Assembly (NCBI RefSeq): GCF_900636515.1
Contig: NZ_LR134287.1
Coordinates: 992,001 to 1,056,000, forward strand
DNA length: 64,000 nucleotides
DNA from: Neisseria animalis
GTDB taxonomy: Bacteria; Pseudomonadota; Gammaproteobacteria; Burkholderiales; Neisseriaceae
Direction of reading: 5' to 3'
Under the pieces are notes generated by a model. It ran no database searches and was not told the origin of the DNA. It saw nothing but the letters and a program-made list of their open reading frames with translations. Positions within the stretch are counted from its first letter, which is position 1, and each line of letters begins with the position of its first letter. Below, piece by piece: positions 49,431 through 59,000 of the stretch. Position numbers and translations under genes: made by a program.

Positions 49431-51596
49431 ATGCCGAAACAGAAAATACTGATTATCCGCCCTGAAGCGCGTGCGGCTGCCGATGTGGCCGTCTGCAAAC
49501 AGCATGGCTGGGAAGCGGTGCCGCTTGCGCCGATGGAAATCGTGCCGGACGAAGCAGCATTGCAGCAGTTGCCGCAACAGTTTGCACAAGCCGATGTGGT
49601 ATTTTGGGTCAGCCCGACAGCAGTCGAAACCGCTGCGCCGTATGTGGATTTTGCAGACGGCCTTTCCGTACAGATTACCGTCGGCAAAGCCAGCAAGAAA
49701 GCCCTGAAGCAGTATGCAGGCCGGAACGTCCACGCACCTGCAGACGGCAACGACAGCGAGGCGGTTTTGCGCTTGCCGTTATGGGATACGCTGCCGGAAA
49801 AAGCGCGGATATTGATAATACGCGGACACGGCGGTCGGAAGTTTCTCGCAGACGAGCTTGCGGCCAAAGGTTTTGCCGTTGATTTTGCCGAAGTATATTG
49901 CAGACGGCCTAAAGGATTGAATTGGCAGGACTTTCAAACAGAAAACATCAAGGCGGCATATATTACTTCAAGTGAGCTGGTGCGGATGTTGTTTGCACAA
50001 ATTCCGGCCGAACACTCCCGATTCTTCAAAACCTTGTTATACTTTACCCATCACCACCGTGTTGCCGAAGCCTTGCGGCAGGCAGGCGCGGAACAGATTT
50101 ATGTGGCGGCATCGTTGCACGAAGCCTTGTCGGCACCCTTTCCGAACGGAGCAGATATGAGTCAAACCGAACACAATACGCCTGAAAACGAAACGCAAGC
50201 TGCCAAAGCCGAATATGCAGGCCAAGCAGCGGAGCAGGAAACAGAGGTCTCTCGCAAAGAGCAGGATAAAGCTGCGGTTGCAAACACAGGCGGAGCAGCA
50301 GAGGAAAATACAGGAAAGAGTATGTCGGAATCGAAAAATATACCGCAAACAGCCGCTCCGGTGGTTATCAAAGAATCTTCAGGAAAAGGCTTAGCCGCCG
50401 GTGCGCTGGTGCTGGCGCTGCTGGGCTTGGGAGCAAGCGGATTTCTGTTTGTGCAGGGGCAGAATGTTTTGAAAACCCAAGAACTGGCGTTTGCACAAAA
50501 AATCGATAAAGCCGCGCTGGGCGAGTCTGAAAATGCTGCGCTGCTGAAAGACAATATCAACCGCCAAACCCTTATCCAAACAGAATTGGAACGTCTGGGC
50601 AGCGGTCAGAAAGCCAATGCGGAACAAATCGCCATGAGCCGCAAAGCCTATCAGGAATTGCTTAAAGGACGTGCCGACTGGCTGGTGGACGAGGCTGAAA
50701 CCATGTTGAATCTGGCTTCGCAGCAATTATTGCTGTCGGGCAACGTGCCGGGGGCAATCAGCGTATTGGAACACATCAACAACCGCTTGAGCCGCTTCGA
50801 CCAAGCCGGGCTGCTGCCGATCAAGCAGGCGGTCAGCCATGATTTGTCTGCATTGAAAAGCCGCCCGTATGTCGATATTTCCGGTACGGCGCTGCGGATT
50901 GACCGCTTGGAGACCGCAGTATCCGGTTTGCCGTTGATTGTGGACGGTACGCTGAAACCGGGTGCGGAAGAAAAAGTGGCAACCGATGCATCGCTGTCTT
51001 GGTGGGAGAATGCATGGGAGAAATCGCTGGGCGCGTTGAAAGGCTTGGTTGAAGTCCGCAAGCTGGACAGCAACGATGCCATGTTGCTGGCGCCGGAGCA
51101 AATATATTTTGTGCGCGAAAATCTGCGCCTCCGCCTTTTAGATGCGCGTACCGCCTTAATGCAGCGTAACGGGGAAGTGTATCAAAGTGATTTGAACAAT
51201 GTTGAAGCAGCAGTCAGACAGTATTTCGATAACAAATCTCCGGCAACGCAATCTTGGCTGAAAGAGCTGGCAGAATTGAAAACATTAGATGTGCGTATGG
51301 TTTCCGATGATGTGCTGAAGTCCAGTTTGGCGGCAGTACGCGCTTATCAGGACGATGTGCGTACCCAAGTTGCCGGTGTTGCCGTGGAAGAACCTGAGGC
51401 TCAAGCGGCCAGCGCGGCTGTCGAACCGGCGCAAGCAGCCGCCAGCGCGCCTGCTGTGATGCCGGAAGCCCCTGCATTGCCGTCCGAACAATCGGCTACT
51501 CCTCCGGAAGCATCTGCTTCGGCTCCGGAACAAGAGGGTAAGCAGAAGCCGCAGACTGCTCCGGCAACCAATAAAGCAAAAGGGGAAGCTGCATGA
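49431..51596 (+). CDS. hemDX: Fused uroporphyrinogen-III synthase HemD / membrane protein HemX
   Basis: Residues 1-240 form HemD, which closes hydroxymethylbilane to uroporphyrinogen III (PKQKILIIRPEARAAADV; AYITSSELVRMLFAQ). An acidic Ala/Glu linker (243-310) follows, then a membrane helix at about 318-340 and the HemX periplasmic domain with coiled-coil and an Ala/Pro-rich tail. In many proteobacteria hemD and hemX are separate. At residue 243 an ATG (50157) has GGAG 6 bp upstream, so HemX may also be made alone. hemY starts in a 4-bp overlap. HemX function is not well defined. Confidence 0.88.
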   Translation: MPKQKILIIRPEARAAADVAVCKQHGWEAVPLAPMEIVPDEAALQQLPQQFAQADVVFWVSPTAVETAAPYVDFADGLSVQITVGKASKKALKQYAGRNVHAPADGNDSEAVLRLPLWDTLPEKARILIIRGHGGRKFLADELAAKGFAVDFAEVYCRRPKGLNWQDFQTENIKAAYITSSELVRMLFAQIPAEHSRFFKTLLYFTHHHRVAEALRQAGAEQIYVAASLHEALSAPFPNGADMSQTEHNTPENETQAAKAEYAGQAAEQETEVSRKEQDKAAVANTGGAAEENTGKSMSESKNIPQTAAPVVIKESSGKGLAAGALVLALLGLGASGFLFVQGQNVLKTQELAFAQKIDKAALGESENAALLKDNINRQTLIQTELERLGSGQKANAEQIAMSRKAYQELLKGRADWLVDEAETMLNLASQQLLLSGNVPGAISVLEHINNRLSRFDQAGLLPIKQAVSHDLSALKSRPYVDISGTALRIDRLETAVSGLPLIVDGTLKPGAEEKVATDASLSWWENAWEKSLGALKGLVEVRKLDSNDAMLLAPEQIYFVRENLRLRLLDARTALMQRNGEVYQSDLNNVEAAVRQYFDNKSPATQSWLKELAELKTLDVRMVSDDVLKSSLAAVRAYQDDVRTQVAGVAVEEPEAQAASAAVEPAQAAASAPAVMPEAPALPSEQSATPPEASASAPEQEGKQKPQTAPATNKAKGEAA

Positions 51597-52813
51597 AAAC
51601 CGTTGTTTGGATTGTGATTCTGTTTGCCGCCGCGGTAGGTCTGGCGTTGGTTTCGGGTATTTATACCGGTAATGTCTATGTGGTGCTCGGGCAAACCATG
51701 CTGCGCGTTAATCTGCATGCGTTTATCTTGGGGCTGATTATTGCGGTCGTGGTGCTGTACCTTCTGGTGGGATTGCTGGCCGGCGTGTTGAACGTACCCG
51801 GCCGTATGCGCCGTTTCAATACGGCGCGCAAAGGCCGTCAGGCGGCGGTGGCATTGAACAGTGCAGGCTTGTCTTATTTTGAAGGCCGTTTCGAGAAGGC
51901 GGAAACAGAAGCTGCCAAAGTGTTGGCAAACAAAGAGGCCGGCGACAACCGTACCTTGGCTTTGATGTTGGGGGCGCACGCTGCCGATCAAATGGATAAT
52001 TTGGCTTTGCGCGACCGCTATTTGGAAGACATCGAATTGCTGCCGAAAAAGCAGCAGCTTTCACGCTTTTTATTGTTGGCAGAATCTGCTTTGGGCCGCC
52101 GTGATTATCCGGTTGCCGAAAACAACTTGCTGGCCGCCGCACAAATTAATCCCAACCTTACCCGCTTGGTGCGTTTGCAACTGCGTTACGCATTTGATAA
52201 GGGAAATGCTTTGGAGGTTTTGGATAAATCGGCGAAGCTGGTCAAGGCCGGCGCAATCAATGATTTTGAAGCCGAACAATATCAAGTTTGGGCATACCGC
52301 CGTCTGTTGGCAACAGTATCGGATGCTGCCGGTTTGAAAGCCTGTTTGAAGCGCATTCCCGACAGCTTGAAATCGGGAGAGCTGTGTGTAGAGATTGCCG
52401 AGAAATACGCACGTTTAGGCTTGTACGGACAAGCGGTAAAATGGGTCAATCAGTATTATCCGCAAACACAACAGCTTGAGCTGCTCGAGCCGTTTATTGC
52501 AAGCGTTCGCTATTTGAGCGACAGGGAGCAGCAAAAAGCCATCGATACCGCGGAAGGCTGGCTGAAAACCACGCCTGATAATGCCCAGCTGCTGATGTAT
52601 CTCGGCCGGCTTGCTTATGATGAAAAATTGTGGGGTAAGGCACAAGGTTATTTGGAAGCCAGCCTTGCCGTCCAACCGAGCTTGACCGCCCACTTATCGC
52701 TGGCGCGTGTGTTTGACGAGGCCGGACAGCCGCAGAAAGCCGAGGCGCAGCGTAAGTTGGCGCTGGAAGCGGTAGACGAAGAAGATATGCCTGCCGAGCA
52801 TAAAGCAGTTTGA
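51593..52813 (+). CDS. hemY: HemY-like protein, TPR-containing membrane protein
   Basis: The 406-aa protein starts with two membrane helices (MKTVVWIVILFAAAVGLALV; FILGLIIAVVVLYLLVGLLA) followed by tetratricopeptide-like helices (LALMLGAHAADQMDNLALRDRYLEDIELLP, and PSLTAHLSLARVFDEAGQPQKAEA). It is the proteobacterial HemY of the hemCDXY cluster, of unclear function, not the protoporphyrinogen oxidase of the same name. It overlaps hemDX by ATGA. Confidence 0.9.
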   Translation: MKTVVWIVILFAAAVGLALVSGIYTGNVYVVLGQTMLRVNLHAFILGLIIAVVVLYLLVGLLAGVLNVPGRMRRFNTARKGRQAAVALNSAGLSYFEGRFEKAETEAAKVLANKEAGDNRTLALMLGAHAADQMDNLALRDRYLEDIELLPKKQQLSRFLLLAESALGRRDYPVAENNLLAAAQINPNLTRLVRLQLRYAFDKGNALEVLDKSAKLVKAGAINDFEAEQYQVWAYRRLLATVSDAAGLKACLKRIPDSLKSGELCVEIAEKYARLGLYGQAVKWVNQYYPQTQQLELLEPFIASVRYLSDREQQKAIDTAEGWLKTTPDNAQLLMYLGRLAYDEKLWGKAQGYLEASLAVQPSLTAHLSLARVFDEAGQPQKAEAQRKLALEAVDEEDMPAEHKAV

Positions 52814-52840
52814 TTTGTTTGACTTGAAATACATCACGAT

Positions 52841-52876
52841 AAGGCCGTCTGTAAAATGATGATTTGCAGACGGCCT
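52841..52876. terminator. Mixed inverted DUS pair between hemY and hemE
   Basis: AAGGCCGTCTGTAAAAT (T variant) faces ATTTGCAGACGGCCT (C variant) with a short loop. Confidence 0.65.
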
Positions 52877-52900
52877 CAACCCTGAAACAGAAAGCCTGAA

Positions 52901-53962
52901 ATGACTTCTTTAAAAAACGATACTTTTTTGCGAGCATTGTTGAAAGAGCCGGTAGATTACACGCCGGTATGGATGATGCGCCAAGCAGGGCGTTATCTGC
53001 CTGAATATAAAGCTACCCGCGCACGGGCAGGCAGCTTTTTGGATTTATGTAAAAATACCGAGTTGGCCACCGAAGTAACCATCCAGCCGCTGGAGCGTTT
53101 CGATTTGGATGCGGCGATTTTGTTTTCCGATATTTTGACCGTTCCCGATGCAATGGGGCTGGGCTTGTATTTTGCAGAAGGTGAAGGTCCGAAGTTTGAA
53201 CGTCCGTTGCAACACGAGGCCGACATTGCCAAATTGGCTGTGCCCGATATGGAAAAACTGGAATATGTATTCGATGCGGTAAGATCTATCCGCAAAGCTC
53301 TGGATGGGCGCGTACCGCTTATCGGCTTTTCCGGCAGCCCGTTTACGCTTGCCTGCTATATGGTAGAAGGCGGCGGCAGCAAAGAGTTTCGTACCATCAA
53401 AACCATGATGTACTCACGTCCGGATTTGTTGCATAAAATTTTAGACGTGAATGCCCGCGCGGTAACGGAATACTTGAATACCCAAATTGATGCCGGTGCA
53501 CAAGCAGTGCAGATTTTCGATACATGGGGCGGAGTATTGAGCGATGCCGCATTCCAAGAGTTTAGTTTGAAATACATACAGCAGATTATTGCCGGATTGA
53601 AACGCGAAAACGAAGGCCGCCGCGTTCCGGTGATTGTGTTTGCCAAAGGCGGCGGTTTATGGCTGGAACATATGGCGGAAATCGGCGCAGATGCCTTGGG
53701 CTTGGATTGGACGTGCAATATCGGTGAAGCCCGACGCCGAGTAGGCAGTAAAGTCGCACTGCAAGGCAACTTCGACCCATTTGCCTTATTTGGCACGCCC
53801 GAGTCCATTCGTCATGAAGTCGAACGCATTTTGAGCGGTTACGGGTCAGGCAGCGGTCATGTGTTCAATTTGGGACACGGCATCAATCAACACACCAATC
53901 CCGAACATGCCAAAATCTTGGTAGACAGCGTACACGAATTGTCGCGCCAATATCACAAATAA
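52901..53962 (+). CDS. hemE: Uroporphyrinogen decarboxylase
   Basis: HemE decarboxylates uroporphyrinogen III to coproporphyrinogen III. The 353-aa TIM barrel has the N-terminal signature [30 protein letters not shown] with the catalytic Asp, [19 protein letters not shown] and [15 protein letters not shown] near its end. It follows hemDX-hemY, so three haem genes are clustered. Confidence 0.97.
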   Translation: MTSLKNDTFLRALLKEPVDYTPVWMMRQAGRYLPEYKATRARAGSFLDLCKNTELATEVTIQPLERFDLDAAILFSDILTVPDAMGLGLYFAEGEGPKFERPLQHEADIAKLAVPDMEKLEYVFDAVRSIRKALDGRVPLIGFSGSPFTLACYMVEGGGSKEFRTIKTMMYSRPDLLHKILDVNARAVTEYLNTQIDAGAQAVQIFDTWGGVLSDAAFQEFSLKYIQQIIAGLKRENEGRRVPVIVFAKGGGLWLEHMAEIGADALGLDWTCNIGEARRRVGSKVALQGNFDPFALFGTPESIRHEVERILSGYGSGSGHVFNLGHGINQHTNPEHAKILVDSVHELSRQYHK

Positions 53963-53966
53963 AGAT

Positions 53967-54035
53967 AAGGCCGTCTGCAAATGAATGGAAGGAATAACCG
54001 GCAAATTTCCCTACATTTATACAGACGGCTTTTTA
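53967..54035. terminator. Imperfect inverted DUS pair after hemE
   Basis: AAGGCCGTCTGCAAATGAA at the left and TATACAGACGGCTTTTT at the right flank a ~40-nt loop. Confidence 0.55.
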
Positions 54036-54066
54036 ATGCTTATCCGTTGTAGAGGAGCAAACCATC

Positions 54067-54600
54067 ATGGATTTGAAAGAAACCAGACTTTCCGGCGAAC
54101 CGATTTATCAGGGTTCGTTTATCACCATCAGCCGTGACCAAGTGCGGCTGCCAAACGGCAATGAAAGCAGCCGTATCGTTATCCGCCATCCGGGTGCAGC
54201 GTGCATATTGGCCGTTACCGATAATGACGAGGTCGTCTTGGTACGGCAATGGCGTTATGCCGCCGATCAAGCCATATTGGAATTGCCGGCCGGCAAGCTG
54301 GATAAGGGCGAAGACCCTGCCGAGTGTGCATTGCGCGAATTGGCAGAAGAAACCCCTTATACCGCAGACAAAGTAAAACTATTGCATACATTCTATACGG
54401 CAGTCGGTTTTTGTGATGAAAAAATGTACCTCTACCAAGCCGAGGGCGTGCGATTGGGCAGTACTTTGAGTAATGATGAAGACGAAATTACCGAAACCGT
54501 TTTAATGAGTCGCGAAGCCGTGAAACAAGCATTGCAAAACAACGAAATCCAAGACGGAAAAACCTTGGCAGGTTTGCAATATTGGTTATTGAACAGTTAA
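54067..54600 (+). CDS. Nudix hydrolase, ADP-ribose pyrophosphatase-like
   Basis: The 177-aa protein has the Nudix box GKLDKGEDPAECALRELAEE, followed by TPY where the consensus has xG, and the upstream ELPAGKLD typical of ADP-ribose pyrophosphatases (NudF/YqiE). QWRYAADQAILELPAG matches that subgroup. It likely cleaves ADP-ribose to AMP and ribose 5-phosphate. Start at ATG with a GGAG site. The stretch after it to 55084 has no gene, only a CREE at 54722. Confidence 0.9.
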   Translation: MDLKETRLSGEPIYQGSFITISRDQVRLPNGNESSRIVIRHPGAACILAVTDNDEVVLVRQWRYAADQAILELPAGKLDKGEDPAECALRELAEETPYTADKVKLLHTFYTAVGFCDEKMYLYQAEGVRLGSTLSNDEDEITETVLMSREAVKQALQNNEIQDGKTLAGLQYWLLNS

Positions 54601-54721
54601 AAGTGTTGTATGCTTGATAAAAATACATGATTAAACAGCAAGGTAAAGTTACCGGCTGACGGCAGGACAGCTTTGGGCGGAATGGTTTGAGAGATTTACC
54701 GAGCAGCAGGAATGTAGTTTT

Positions 54722-54828
54722 TATAGTCGAATAAAATAAGAATGAGACAAGGCAGCGAAGCCGCAGACAGTACACATAGTACGGCAAGGCAAAGCAACGC
54801 TGTATCATTCTTATTTTAAATGACTATA
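54722..54828 (-). repeat. Short Correia-type MITE, 107 bp, minus orientation
   Basis: It is the exact inverse of the 7766 element, from TATAGTCGAATAAAATAAG to TTATTTTAAATGACTATA. It lies 256 bp from an opposite copy at 55085. The remaining gene-free sequence 54601-54721 and 54829-55084 shows no other recognisable feature. Confidence 0.88.
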
Positions 54829-55084
54829 ACACAAAACCATGTTGTTGCTTCAGGTAAAAGCATGACTTCAATCAAATCATCAGACGCATTGCACGATTCG
54901 TCCGCCAGATATAAAAAACGCCGCTTGGAAAACAAGTGGCGTTTTGTATAACGTCCGAAACACATCAAGCCAAGTTTGAAACCAATCTGAAAAAGTATCC
55001 CGAACCATCTGTTTTCCGGTCGGTTTTATTCAACAAACATCAAAGGCTGTTTTGCCCGAATCAGCCTGTTGATTAAATGAAAAG

Positions 55085-55191
55085 TATAGTCATTTAAAAT
55101 AAGAATGATACAGCGTTGCTTTGCCTTGCCGTACTATGTGTACTGTCTGCGGCTTCGCTGCCTTGTCTCATTCTTATTTTATTCGACTATA
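55085..55191 (+). repeat. Short CREE at the left junction of the phage gene
   Basis: The intact 107-bp element ends CGACTATA at 55191, and phage coding sequence (NADLLALEQEYTARRRGE) begins at the next base in an open frame. A near-identical copy in the same orientation lies at the other end (61691). Confidence 0.9.
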
Positions 55192-55994
55192 ATGCGGATT
55201 TACTGGCATTGGAGCAGGAATATACTGCCCGCCGCCGTGGAGAAACCCGCGAGGATTACGACAAGCGTGTAGCGGAGACGGCGGATAAGTTCGGGCAAGC
55301 GGTGGCAAAAACCAACCGCAAATACGATGATTTTACCGGCCGGCTGATGGCTGATGTCCGTTCGGGCAAGGGGGTATGGAGCTGCGATTCGGAATACGAG
55401 CAGTTTGCACGCATGGTAACGGCGGGGCAGTTTATGCCGTCTGATACGGCGGCGCAGGGTGTGCCGCAGCGCAACCGTGATGCTTCGGCAGTAGCTCCCG
55501 TAGAAACACAGGCTGCCATATTGCAAGGCGCGCCGGTATCAGTGCTTTCCGATACGGATTTGGCGGTTCCTGTTCCAAAGAGCGGCGGTATCAAGGCGGT
55601 GGTGGATTGGGCAGCGGACTTGTTCCGGCAATGGGGTAATGCGGCAGTCAATCCGATAATCGGCAGAGTGGAATTGAAACGGCGTTCGGCAAAAGACAGT
55701 TTGGCGCACGGCAAGTTTAATCCGGCTAAAAATTTGGCTTTTGCCGGGGTAAAAGATGTGCTTGAAAAAGGTGTGGTGGTTGCGGAAGACAGCAACGAAC
55801 AGGGCGAAAAGAGTTTTTATATTTCCGCACCGGTTATGATGAACGACAAGCAGAATGTGGTAACGGCATTGGTTCACCGCGACCCCAATACGCAGAGACT
55901 CTATTTGCACAGCGTTTCATTAAAAGAAAATCTGCTGAAACCCGAGTATCCGGCACCCTTGGGAAATCTTCCCGCACGCACTCCGGCTCACTGA
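55116..55994 (+). CDS. Phage polyvalent protein, N-terminal fragment (5' end replaced by a CREE)
   Basis: True coding homology begins at 55192; the first 25 residues from a TTG at 55116 are read through the CREE. Residues 26-120 are charged and helical (EQEYTARRRGETREDYDKRV). About 130-275 is a domain with NAAVNPIIGRVELKRRSAKDS, FYISAPVMMNDKQNVVTALV and RLYLHSVSLKENLL. This domain recurs in the downstream fragment (59328-59750). It resembles the polyvalent-protein-associated/BECR-nuclease-like domains of MuF-type phage proteins. The frame ends in TGA at 55992, while the natural continuation is one base back in frame, beginning near a G-GGA-AAT heptamer (55961-55967). It was probably one gene with 56030-61708. 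Confidence 0.7.
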   Translation: MLCLAVLCVLSAASLPCLILILFDYNADLLALEQEYTARRRGETREDYDKRVAETADKFGQAVAKTNRKYDDFTGRLMADVRSGKGVWSCDSEYEQFARMVTAGQFMPSDTAAQGVPQRNRDASAVAPVETQAAILQGAPVSVLSDTDLAVPVPKSGGIKAVVDWAADLFRQWGNAAVNPIIGRVELKRRSAKDSLAHGKFNPAKNLAFAGVKDVLEKGVVVAEDSNEQGEKSFYISAPVMMNDKQNVVTALVHRDPNTQRLYLHSVSLKENLLKPEYPAPLGNLPARTPAH

Positions 55995-56029
55995 CTTCAG
56001 CAGATATTCACAATGTACTACAAACCGCA

Positions 56030-59000
56030 TTGACCTACAAGCGGGGCAACACCACCCCTACCGACCTGCCGACCGACCGTATCGCACCGACCGCCCGCGA
56101 GCGGGCAGCGGCGGCAAGCACGCAGACGGGGCGTGTGGTGGCAGGCAAAGCCGACAGCGTGGACGTATCGGGCAGATATGAGCCGGTAGTGTGGGAATTG
56201 CGCGAAGCTTCCGATATGGGGGCAACGGTAAGCAAAGCAGAGAACCAATACCGTGACCGTAACCGTGCAGCCAGCGAGCAGCAAATCAACCATATTGCGG
56301 CAAACTTGGATTTCCGCAAAATCAGCGAATCGCCGTTTATGGATTTCGGCGCACCGGTATTGGCCAAAGACGGAGAAACCGTTATCGGCGGCAACGGGCG
56401 CGTGGCGGCGGTGAAACAGGCGTATGCTCAAGGTACGGCAGAAAACTACCGGCAGCAGCTTGCCGAACATGCGGCGGATTTCGGCTTTACCCCCGAAACC
56501 GTGGCAGCATTCGAACAGCCGGTATTGGTACGCCGTCTGCAAAACGATGTGGACATCAAAAAAGCAGCAATTGCTTCCAACGAAGGCGCAGGCTTGGCCA
56601 TGAGCAGTTTGGAACTGGCCAAAACCGATGCTTCGCGTCTGCCGCCGTTGCAGCTTTTTACGCATAACGAAAGCGGCAGTTTGAACACCCCTGCCAACCG
56701 CAGCGCGATTGCCCAATTTGTCGGCAATTTCCCGCAAAACCAACAGGCAGCCTTGCAGGACGCAAACGGTATGCTTTCGCGCGAAGGATTGCGCCGTTTG
56801 GAAAACGCCATGCTGTATCAGGCATACGGCGACAGCCCCGCTTTGCAGCGCATGGTGGAAAGCAACGACGTAGAAAGCCGCAATGTGGGCAACGCCTTGG
56901 CGCAATCGGCGGGCGTGGTGGCCGATGCGCGCAACGATATGGCTTATGGCGACTTGTACGATTTGGATATTGCGGCCGACTTGGTACAGGCGGCAGATTT
57001 GATTGAGTCGTTGCGTTCGCAGGGGCGCAGCGTGCAGGATTATTTGGCACAGCAGGACTTTGCCGATACCGTGGGCGATACGGCGAAAATGTTGCTGGCG
57101 TATCTGGACGGCAATATCCGCAGCGCGAAAAAAATCCGCGATTTGATACACGCCTATTACGGCGAAGTCCGCGCATTGGGCAATCCCAAAGAAGGGGATA
57201 TGTTCGGCGGAAACGATACGGTAACACGACAACAGCTATTGAGAAAGGCTATTCATGAGCAATCGGGAGACTTTGGAACAGAAACGCAACCGGGAAATAC
57301 GGGAGCGGATGCAGACGGCGAAACAGGCAACGGCCGGGCAGCAGAAGCAGGCTCTGATGAGGCTGATTTACAATCTGGAACACAATCCGCAGATGGCGCA
57401 GGCGATGGAAGCGGCGTTGAAACGGTTGGCGGGGCGGTAAGGCCGCAAGAGACGGACGGGGATTATCTTGCCGATGATGAGGCAATGACGGATGCGGAGC
57501 AGGAAGAGTTGTACAACTCGGTAATGTTCAGCCGTTCGGCGATGAAAGACACACAGGCGAATATCCGGCGCGGGCGTGAAAGCATGAACCGTGCGATTGT
57601 GGAAAAAGCAGATGTGCACCGTGCGATGTACCGCCAAGATTTGGGTTGGGTGGATTTTGTTTGGGGTAGTGAAGGCCGTCTAAAACCAAACAATAAAACA
57701 GTCGGTGCGATGGGCTTGGCGCATATTATTGAATCGCGTATGCGTAAAGATGATATGAGCTATAACGATGTTGTGGAAATGTTGACCGAACGTGTGGTGG
57801 ATACCATTGCGAAAGGGCATGATTCACAAATTACAGAAAGTGGAAAATCCAAGCGGGTATTTGTTGAATATAACGGAAACCGTGCAACGCTGGTTAAGCA
57901 TACAGGAAGCAACAGTTGGTTGATGAATGCGTTTGAGTTGCGATCAGACGATGATGCGGCGAGGAGTAACGATTCAACCGAACCTACGCACAACAAGCCT
58001 ACACGTCATCGTCAAGTTGTGGGAGCGTCTGTCGCTGATTCCAATGTACGCGCAAATGATGTTGATGTCAATGAAATCCACACCCGTTTGCGCCGTGCAT
58101 TGGGCGGCGAACGGGCGGCTTTGGTGCGGGTAGTGGATTCCAAAACCGCTTTTCCCAAGGATTGGGAAGCCATCATAGCGGGCGGTATCGAGGGCAGCTT
58201 TAACCGCAAGACGGGCGAACTGTATCTTTTTGCCGACAACCTGACCCCGGAGCGGGCGGTATGGGTGGCTTGGCATGAGCTGGGGCACAGGGGTTTTGCG
58301 GTAAAAGGCAGCCGCGAATACCTGAATACGCTGGATTTGCTGGGGCGCAATGAAACGGTGGCGAAGATGGCAGACAGAATCCAACGGTTGCGACGCGATA
58401 CGAACGATGCGGCGGCAACGGTACGCAGCGTGGCGGTGGAAGAAGCGGTTGTGGAACTGTATGCGGCACAGCAAACAGGCAACTGGGCGGAAATCGAGAC
58501 GCGCTACGGGGTGGAAATTTCAGACAGCCTGAAACGCCGTGCGGGTAATTGGTTGAAACGGATTGCCGAAACCTTGCGCCGTGTGTGGGCGATGGCAACG
58601 GGCAGACGAGAGGTTTCCGATCGCGAGGTGCTGGAAGCCTTGGCGGATATTCATCGGGATAATACGGCCGAATTGGACGGGGATTTGGGCGGAGATGTGC
58701 TGTTTTCCAAATACAGCGATGATGCGGATAAAGTGAATCGTGCGTTTGAAATCATGACAGAACCGTTTGGGGACAGGTTTATCGTAAGCAGAGATTCTTC
58801 GCGTATCAGCAATTCAGAATATGTTGAGATTTACGATGCGGAAAATGATGAAGGTTTTAAAGTACGCGTTTCCGACCATTCTTTGCCTGCTCATCATCGT
58901 AATCCTTATGAAGCGAAGTTTGAAGTATTTCCGCGCGGCGGCAAGGATACCAACAGTCGCGGTGAAGATGCGAAGTGGCATACCGACGGCAGTTGGGTGG

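Noticed and set aside
54601-55084. A gene between the Nudix gene and the phage fragment
   Set aside because: Only short random frames, one CREE and spacer sequence are present.
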